Origin: Hanleya hanleyi
Taxonomy: Eukaryota > Mollusca > Polyplacophora > Lepidopleurida > Hanleyidae
DNA: 64,000 bases
Direction of reading: 5' to 3'
NCBI GenBank assembly: GCA_036873755.1
Contig: JAVTVY010033815.1
Coordinates: 86,119 to 150,118 of the forward strand
This document shows positions 58,660-64,000 of the stretch, piece after piece. The notes beneath the pieces were generated by a model. The model was not told the origin of the DNA. It did no database searches and saw only the letters and a list, made by a program, of their open reading frames with translations. Numbering within the stretch: the stretch's first letter is position 1; each line of letters starts with the position of its first letter. A program made the translations under genes and the position numbers.

Positions 58660-59148
58660 TCAGGTGGTCATATCACTGGGCTGGTTGAGTGTAGCCGGGT
58701 AATCAATGGCATCGTCGTCGTCGGGTTCATGTAGTTGTTCTGCCGCCGCTTCTCTCAGGGCACGAGCCCACTCCAACTCGTCTGATGACCGCTCGTCCGG
58801 TGTAAACAGCTGGTCCACGATAGACACCACTTTCTCGAAGGCTGTCCACAGATCGGGGTATAGGGTGAAGCCTCGCGTAGCATCTTGGTAGCGGCCCAGA
58901 CGTGGGAAGAAAGGTCCACGGTATACGTAGATGGCATTGTCTATGTGGATGACGTGTCCATCGAGCTCGCCGCTCAACACGCGTTTAAATTTGGTACAGC
59001 CGTCACGAGGTAGTGTCACCGTATTCGATACGGTCTCAGCGGGCGACCAGCAAACTCCACGGTCTTCCACCAGGGTGACTTTATCTTCATAGACGTGTAA
59101 CCCCACCCGGGGTGTAAGGGGCAGGATGGCTCGTAGGACGGGTGACAT
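58660..59148 (-). CDS. PC4-like Polinton protein, paralogue B (162 aa)
   Basis: I use ATG 59,148 (MSPVLRAILPLTPRV), which aligns with paralogue A and lies 51 bp after a TATAAATA; the frame is open further upstream across that box. It shares with paralogue A the order LTPxVxLHVYxDKV, CTKFKRVLSGELDG, IYVYRGPFFPRL, FTLYPDLWTAFE and RSSDELEW. The acidic C-terminus (HEPDDDDAID) is longer than in A. The two genes are adjacent and codirectional, each with its own TATA box, which indicates an old tandem duplication followed by divergence. The function is inferred as for A. Confidence 0.6.
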   Translation of the reverse strand: MSPVLRAILPLTPRVGLHVYEDKVTLVEDRGVCWSPAETVSNTVTLPRDGCTKFKRVLSGELDGHVIHIDNAIYVYRGPFFPRLGRYQDATRGFTLYPDLWTAFEKVVSIVDQLFTPDERSSDELEWARALREAAAEQLHEPDDDDAIDYPATLNQPSDMTT

Positions 59149-59198
59149 GCTTGGTCCAATGTCGAACGGTGAATGACACACACTCTGTCTGACCCTCG

Positions 59199-59206
59199 TA
59201 TTTATA
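59199..59206 (-). promoter_or_regulatory. TATA box of PC4-like paralogue B
   Basis: TATAAATA on the minus strand, 51 bp upstream of ATG 59,148. It sits just beyond the stop of the next gene upstream (59,217). Confidence 0.6.
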
Positions 59207-59216
59207 GTCCCCACTG

Positions 59217-59543
59217 TCAATACCACAGCGCCAGGGTCAATAGGGCACAGACTAGTGTGAGGCCAACCAGCCGGCGCTGGTTCCGGCGTGAGCGCTCCTG
59301 GTCCATAGCGCGAGCATCAAGGATGGCTGTCATAGTCCAGTAGTGGTGAGTGATGGCACTCCTCTCCATCGAGTGCACTCTGTGGAGGACCGCTTCTGTG
59401 AACTCGTTCAGGATCTGGCGTCGTCCCTCGTTGTCGTCGCCATCTGCAAACATGGACCGGACCACTGCTCGGTAACCCGTGAATGAATTCACCACGGTGG
59501 CATACTGTAAAATGCGAGTCGCATGGGGCTGGATCTCCGCCAT
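59217..59543 (-). CDS. Small tail-anchored membrane protein (108 aa)
   Basis: ATG 59,543 (MAEIQPHATRIL). The first ~88 residues are hydrophilic and helical, with several Arg/Glu (ILNEFTEAVLHRVHSMERS). A basic patch (RSRRNQRR) precedes a single C-terminal transmembrane helix (LVGLTLVCALLTLALWY), so it is probably tail-anchored with the N-terminus in the cytosol. I recognise no family. It is the first leftward gene, with a TATAAAA 41 bp upstream, facing the rightward zinc-finger gene across a ~475-bp divergent promoter region. Confidence 0.6.
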   Translation of the reverse strand: MAEIQPHATRILQYATVVNSFTGYRAVVRSMFADGDDNEGRRQILNEFTEAVLHRVHSMERSAITHHYWTMTAILDARAMDQERSRRNQRRLVGLTLVCALLTLALWY

Positions 59544-59583
59544 GGCTCTGTAGAAATGAAGGTGTGGGATCCAGAGGGACGTG

Positions 59584-59590
59584 TTTTATA
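59584..59590 (-). promoter_or_regulatory. TATA box of the tail-anchored protein gene
   Basis: TATAAAA on the minus strand, 41 bp upstream of ATG 59,543. Confidence 0.55.
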
Positions 59591-59760
59591 GACCAGATGT
59601 AGCTCTACGGGTGTAGTCCGTGATACGTACTATTCTGATGGGTTCGTCCAAAAAAGGGAGCAACAACAACAACACAGATTACATTTTTATTATGCGTGAA
59701 CATCATAGGAATGCATGTACTGACCTGTCTGTGGGGGTTTCCCACAATGGCGCTCAACTT

Positions 59761-59840
59761 CGTGTCTTTTCGGGTACGTCCGTGTCTTTTCGTTAAAGTG
59801 CGTGTATTTTCGGTAAAGTCCGTGTCTTTTCGGATCGGTG
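59761..59840 (+). repeat. Four 20-bp direct repeats in the divergent promoter
   Basis: CGTGTCTTTTCGGTAAAGTC-like units start at 59,761, 59,781, 59,801 and 59,821, exactly 20 bp apart, with a partial fifth (CGTGTCTATC) a little further on. They lie between the two divergent genes, ~125 bp upstream of the zinc-finger TATA box. They could be operator sites or iteron-like origin repeats. Confidence 0.75.
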
Positions 59841-59965
59841 ACGTCCGTGTCTATCATCCGGGTACTTCGCGTCTGCGCAATGCGGTTCAGTCGTACACCA
59901 GTACACCAGTCTCGATCCTCGACTTGGGGTAGAGTGTGCTAAAAATAGATCACCAGCTAGCGTGC

Positions 59966-59973
59966 TATAAAAG
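59966..59973 (+). promoter_or_regulatory. TATA box of the zinc-finger gene
   Basis: TATAAAAG on the plus strand, 53 bp upstream of ATG 60,019, followed by a GC-rich stretch. It is the best TATA box in the element. Confidence 0.7.
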
Positions 59974-60018
59974 GGGAGCGGCCTTGCCGGTTCATCAGAC
60001 AGTCTGTCGACCACCAAG

Positions 60019-60960
60019 ATGTTCACTTGTACTACTTGCCAGAAGCAATTTACTCGCCCAGAAGATTTGCGACGCCACGAGGCCTCCACCCACAACGATG
60101 CACGGTATACTTGTATAACCTGCGCACGGTCATTTCATCGGGAAGATGCTTTACTGCGCCACGAACGTTCATTCCACGAGGGCGCGACGGAACGATGTAA
60201 GGACTGTGGTCAACTCTTCAAACGAAGCAGTCAGTTGCTGCGACACCAACGGTTGATTCATGCTCCGTCTCCACGGTTTTGGCGACAACTTCCTACTGAA
60301 GAGGAGCCGCGGAAGTTCAGACCCAGTGAAGATAAGCCCGGGGAGACGAACGCCACTGGTGATGCGATGACGGAGAGCCCGCCTATACCCACAGTTGGGA
60401 AGAGCCTGGATTTCCAACCGGACCCCACCGTTACGGTTTCGAGTCATACGCCATACATCGAACATTTTCTGAACGAGCCCATAAATGTTCCTAGCGATCT
60501 CTTACCCGAATATCATCCAGAGAGTGACATCTCTCGGCGCCATTGGATCATGGCACGGCACTGTTTCCACCGTCATCGCCCTATTCAAGATATCTACAAT
60601 TTCTCACTGACCAAGCTCACCCGTCTACGCAGCTACGTGGAAACCATCTTCAATGACCAACCTACGGCCTTCACATTAAATGTAGCATTTGGGTACATCT
60701 TATGCCATAAGGTGACGGGTGAATTGCGCTATTTCTATTCCAGTGCCCTCCACCCAGTGTACGACCAACCGTTTACCATCATTGACCGGAGGTCACTAGA
60801 GATGATGCTGGACCAAGTGGAACAATTGGATGTCTTGGGATGGGCCCAACAACAACGACCCAACACCAAGTGGACAGTGAAGAGGGTGACCAATGTTACG
60901 TTTTTCCTTACCAAGGTGATTCACCACCGCCATGGGTTGAATGCGTCACTCGTGCACTGA
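60019..60960 (+). CDS. Three-zinc-finger Polinton protein (313 aa), possible PolB N-terminal module
   Basis: The only clear rightward gene. Three C2H2 fingers sit at the N-terminus: Cys4/Cys7-His20/His25, Cys32/Cys35-His48/His53 and Cys60/Cys63-His76/His81. A Pro/Glu-rich linker (about 85-150) follows. The C-terminal ~150 residues (HFLNEPINVP ... LRYFYSSALHPVYDQPF ... QQRPNTKWTVKRVTNVTFFL) form a folded-looking domain. I compare the whole to the zinc-finger plus alpha/beta module that precedes the polymerase core in some Polinton-related polB proteins and also occurs alone in invertebrate genomes. Here it stops at TGA 60,958-60,960 with no polymerase after it. It may be a DNA-binding regulator or the stump of a lost polB. 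Confidence 0.7.
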   Translation: MFTCTTCQKQFTRPEDLRRHEASTHNDARYTCITCARSFHREDALLRHERSFHEGATERCKDCGQLFKRSSQLLRHQRLIHAPSPRFWRQLPTEEEPRKFRPSEDKPGETNATGDAMTESPPIPTVGKSLDFQPDPTVTVSSHTPYIEHFLNEPINVPSDLLPEYHPESDISRRHWIMARHCFHRHRPIQDIYNFSLTKLTRLRSYVETIFNDQPTAFTLNVAFGYILCHKVTGELRYFYSSALHPVYDQPFTIIDRRSLEMMLDQVEQLDVLGWAQQQRPNTKWTVKRVTNVTFFLTKVIHHRHGLNASLVH

Positions 60961-61139
60961 TGAATACCATAACATGCCGTACATGTCTACATGCTGATCA
61001 TTGACTTGAGCTCAGTAAACATTAAATGTGACGGTGCGTTAAAACATGGTGCTTGATATTTCAATTTTGTTTTGCTGAGAACATACTAAACATACCCAGG
61101 GCGGCTCCCCCAGCCTGGGTATGATGTAACATTGGGGAT

Positions 61140-61145
61140 AATAAA
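61140..61145 (+). terminator. Polyadenylation signal of the zinc-finger gene
   Basis: AATAAA, 180 nt after the stop codon. A weaker ATTAAA lies at 61,021-61,026. Either could end the transcript before the right TIR. Confidence 0.5.
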
Positions 61146-61440
61146 CTGTATGAACATTGCCGAACTTGCCGTTATTCATATTGGACCGTCTGACCTGGAG
61201 GTGGCCTTTGACCTTTTGACCCGCGTCCGCGCGGGCACTGCCGGGTATGACGCGCGCGCTGCGGCCGGGGATGACGCGCACTTCCGGAGAACCCGCGTGA
61301 TGACGCGCGCGCCGCTCGCGCTGGGGGGCGCCGGGGCGGGGCCGCGCCGGGAAAAACAAAATCCGGAGGGTTGAACATACGGACGTCTAAGAGGAAACAT
61401 TGGAACTCTTCTATGTTTGGAGGTAGTTTTAGTGAAAACC

Positions 61441-61455
61441 CCGGAAGTGACGTCA
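61441..61455 (-). promoter_or_regulatory. CRE-ETS composite site (right TIR)
   Basis: Exact inverse of the composite at 50,336-50,350. Confidence 0.55.
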
Positions 61456-61607
61456 CAACCCCCCACGTGACCTGCGCAACAGAATGGATACGACACCCTA
61501 GTGTAACTCCCTCACCTAGTCTTCACATGGATACCTCACTCGATCCCACTGGACCAGTAGTAACTCCCCTAGCTCCAACACGTCTATTTCTATACTACGG
61601 CCAGACT

Positions 61608-62523
61608 GCGCATGCGCAGAATGCCGCTAGTTCAAACCCACTAGTGCAGTCAGATGCCCCTTCACGAAGGCTTCACTTGAATACCTCACTCGACCCCATC
61701 GGACCAGTAGTAGCTCCCCTAGCTCCAACACGGCTATTTCCATACCCTTGGGCCACCGCGCATGCGCAGAATGACGCTAGTTCAAACCCGCTAGTCCAGT
61801 CAGATGCCCCTTCACATAGGCTTCACTTGGATACCTCACTCAACTCCATCGGCCCATGAGTAGCTTCGCTAGCTCCAACACGGCTATTTCCATACCCTTG
61901 GGCCACCGCGCATGCGCAGAAGGCCGATATTTCAACCCCACACCCAACCCAGTCAGATGCCCCTTCACCTAGGCTTCACTTGGATACCTCACTCGACCCC
62001 ATCGGACCAGTAGTAACTCACCTAGCTCCCAACACGGCTATTTCCATACCCTTGGGCCACCGCGCATGCGCAGAATGACGCTATGTCAAACACACTAGTC
62101 CAGTCAGATGCCCCCTCACATAGGCTTCACTTTGATACCTCACTCGACCCCACTGGACCAGTAGTAACTCCCCTAGCTCCAACACGGCTATTTTCATACC
62201 CTTGGGCCACCGCGCATGCGCAGAATGACGCTAGTCAAACCCGCTAGTCCAGTCAGATGCCCCTTCACCTAGGCTTCACTTTGATACCTCACTCGACCCC
62301 ATCGGACCAGTAGTAACTCCCCTAGCTCCCAACACGGCTATTTCCATACACTTGGGCCACCGCGCATGCGCAGAATGACGCTAGTTCAACCCCACACCCA
62401 GCCCATCAGATGCCCCCTCACCTAGGCTTCACTTTGATACCTCACTCGACCCCACTGGACCAGTAGTAACTCCCCTAGCTCCAACACGGCTATTTCCATA
62501 CCCTTGGGCCACCGCGCATGCGC
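61608..62523 (-). promoter_or_regulatory. Seven NRF-1 consensus sites (right TIR)
   Basis: GCGCATGCGC occurs at 61,608, 61,758, 61,908, 62,062, 62,212, 62,362 and 62,514, one per ~150-bp unit. Confidence 0.65.
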
Positions 62524-62749
62524 AGAATGACGCTAGTTCAATCCCACACCCAGCCCATCAGATGCCCCCTCACCTAGGCTTCACTTTGATACTCACTCGA
62601 CCCCACTGGACCAGTAGTAACTCCCCTAGCTCCAACACGGCTATTTCCATACCCTTGGCCACACGAGTTGTCTCCCTTGCGTCAATGTGTGCAGATGGCG
62701 CTACGGTCGACGCCGTGATGTGGAAAGGGCGTCCCCACACCATCCTGGA

Positions 62750-63121
62750 GCCGCCATTTTGTTTGTTGATTTTCTGCGGAGATACACGGGACAATAAACG
62801 CTCGACCCTAGGGTAGTACAGATGCTAGACTGAACCTATTAACATGGTACAACACCTATAGATTATGTTTATTATTATTATATGGCTTAGACGTTTTTTG
62901 AGGGTAATGTGAGGGTTTTTTCTCCCCGTGACCTCCCCACCGCCTCGTTTGCTCCCTTGTGCCGCCATTTTGGTCCCACTACCTCCACCACCCACAAGCC
63001 GCCATTTTGGTCCCACCACCTCCACCACCCACAAGCCGCCATTTTGGTCCCACCACCTCCACCTCCCAGAAGCCGCCATTTTGGCCCCACCACCTCCACC
63101 ACCCACATCAGCCGCCATTTT
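62750..63121 (-). promoter_or_regulatory. Six YY1-consensus sites (right TIR)
   Basis: GCCGCCATTTT occurs at 62,750, 62,961, 62,998, 63,035, 63,072 and 63,111. The last five are in a ~37-39-bp tandem unit with CCACCACCTCCACC. Confidence 0.6.
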
Positions 63122-63291
63122 GTCCCATCCCATCCCACATCTACCACCATCTAAACATGCCTTGATCACGTGATCATCATTGGGAAACCCCCACTGGAGA
63201 ATCCCCCACTGGGAAACCCCGCCACACTTCCGCCACAATGTGACGTCATTAAGTAGGTCAATGAGGTTCAATTTCAACTTTATATACTACT

Positions 63292-63297
63292 TATGGA
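63292..63297. other. Target-site duplication, right (TATGGA)
   Basis: Perfect repeat of 48,702-48,707, immediately outside the ACTACT end of the Polinton. Confidence 0.95.
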
Positions 63298-64000
63298 ATT
63301 AGATATGCTCAATGCTATACAGAGAAGGAAAAGATTGTCGTCATTGAAAACGTCCAATCCACTGGACAATGAAAGCCTATCGTCAAATCCGCAATTTATT
63401 TCTCACGAGTCCTGTCAATTTGGGTTGAAATTTGGCAAAACTTCGAAATCGCAATTGTAGCGAAAGAATGTTCCGCATTTCATGACAGGAAGGAACGAGG
63501 AATAAAAAGAAAACGTATCGTTACGGTCGATGTACACTGTAGAAACTACTAATGACACAATTGTGGCAACTGCCAGGTTGGTACAGTGCATTATATGAAA
63601 TATATTGGGAGACGACAGTGTTCAGAAGTTGTCACTGTTGTTTTTGCTACTTCTCAGGGACAGTGCAACAGGGGTGCCCAATATTTTCAGCAAATAAAAA
63701 AAAAAAATTAAAAAAACGACAAAAAAAAAAAAAAAAACAAAGGCAGGGACAGATAAAAAAACGATAAAGCGAAAAACCTATATCTGTATTGAATGCAGAT
63801 TTTACTTTCCAATAAGCATGAGGGGCATCCTCATCTCAATGAAGTCATGGTTCAAATCCAATCCGAGCCATGACGGATAGCTTGTACACAGCAACGAATA
63901 TCAGCCACTTCAATCGGAAATACTCGTGAGCTTATGACCTCTCCGAATAGGCCCTCATGCCCCAGGCATTGTCTCCATCTGGTTGCTTTGAAGTCAGATG
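63298..64000. other. Host flank right of the Polinton
   Basis: The first ~28 bp (ATTAGATATGCTCAATGC...) continue the segmental duplication seen at 47,554-47,582. After that I recognise nothing coding. A long A-rich tract with AAAAAACGAC runs from 63,697 to 63,768. Confidence 0.7.

Larger units (their letters stand above)
48708..63291. mobile_element. Polinton/Maverick element, 14,584 bp, complete ends
   Basis: The ends are perfectly inverted (AGTAGTATATAAAGTTGAAA at the left, its inverse at the right), start with AG and end with CT, and carry a 6-bp target duplication. The long TIRs enclose an integrase with chromodomain, an adenain-type protease, an A32/FtsK-type ATPase, major and minor capsid-like genes and several small genes. 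That combination defines Polintons. No DNA polymerase B gene is present, and two capsid genes are broken. Most genes are on the minus strand; the zinc-finger gene is on the plus strand. The insertion is downstream of a host chitin-binding gene, in a duplicated segment. Confidence 0.95.
61180..63291 (-). repeat. Polinton right TIR (~2,112 bp)
   Basis: Inverse of 48,708-50,572, with the same block order. It has seven 150-bp units against five in the left copy, and six YY1 motifs against four. The GC-rich inner segment (61,200-61,360) carries extra ATGACGCGCGCG-type stretches absent on the left. The open frame at 61,371-61,859 crosses the array and is an artefact. Confidence 0.9.

Noticed and set aside
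61371..61859. 162-residue ORF in the right TIR
   Set aside because: It spans the 150-bp tandem array and its left-TIR counterpart is not open in the same way.
48708..63291. A free adenovirus- or adintovirus-like viral genome rather than an integrated element
   Set aside because: The 6-bp target duplication, the integrase and the continuing host duplication on both sides show chromosomal integration.
1..64000. tRNA or rRNA genes
   Set aside because: I looked for the tRNA B-box (GGTTCGAATCC-like) and rRNA cores and saw no convincing match. TCCGATTCGAAAATCC in the 157-bp repeat resembles a B-box, but it lacks an A-box and cloverleaf pairing.

Overview
The window is eukaryotic nuclear DNA from an invertebrate, most likely a mollusc and perhaps a gastropod. 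It has GT-AG introns, exons of a secreted chitin-binding protein and LINE, RT, MITE and SINE-like relics. One short repeat at about 36.65 kb has the GAGTGAGT...ATCACGACGG layout I associate with gastropod dispersed repeats. Arrays of a ~157-bp core inside transposon-like units resemble the 'pearl' elements of bivalves. The species cannot be fixed from sequence alone.

Layout, 1-48.7 kb: a host gene on the + strand spans 6,039-47,533. Its five coding exons all join in phase 1. They encode a signal peptide, two six-cysteine chitin-binding (CBM14/ChtBD2) modules and a Cys-rich C-terminus, 263 aa in all. Its ~41 kb of introns are filled with repeats: a TIR-like unit of 157-bp repeats (6.9-8.5 kb), a dead LINE (8.8-10.7 kb), degenerate ~185-bp repeats (10.8-12.6 kb), three copies of an inverted-terminus RT relic (0.5-1.4, 13.5-15.3, 42.0-44.05 kb), a huge 157-bp array with a ~5,027-bp higher-order period (15.3-30.55 kb), a 3.7-kb palindromic DNA transposon inserted into that array (30,552-34,236), and a 38-copy 39-bp minisatellite (44.2-45.7 kb).

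Layout, 48.7-63.3 kb: a complete-ended Polinton/Maverick of 14,584 bp (48,708-63,291) begins AGTAGT and ends ACTACT. It is flanked by a perfect 6-bp target duplication, TATGGA, and has ~1.9/2.1-kb terminal inverted repeats. It lies in a duplicated copy of the 3' end of the host gene, and the other copy (47.53-47.59 kb) preserves a near-empty target site. Most genes run leftward. In order of transcription from the right they are: small membrane protein, two paralogous PC4-like proteins, integrase with chromodomain, mucin-like membrane protein, A32/FtsK-type packaging ATPase, small basic protein, proline-rich protein, penton-like minor capsid protein, small virion-like protein, major capsid protein and adenain-type protease. 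One rightward gene encodes a three-zinc-finger protein.

The virion module is present, but the major capsid gene has two frame breaks and the penton gene an in-frame stop. No protein-primed DNA polymerase B gene is present. The TIRs look like promoters: repeated NRF-1, YY1, CRE/ETS, E-box and kB-like motifs, with a four-site CCAAT array just inside the left TIR. Most transcription units in the right half have their own TATA box. The element therefore looks like a recently inserted, now defective Polinton with unusually rich terminal regulatory sequence.
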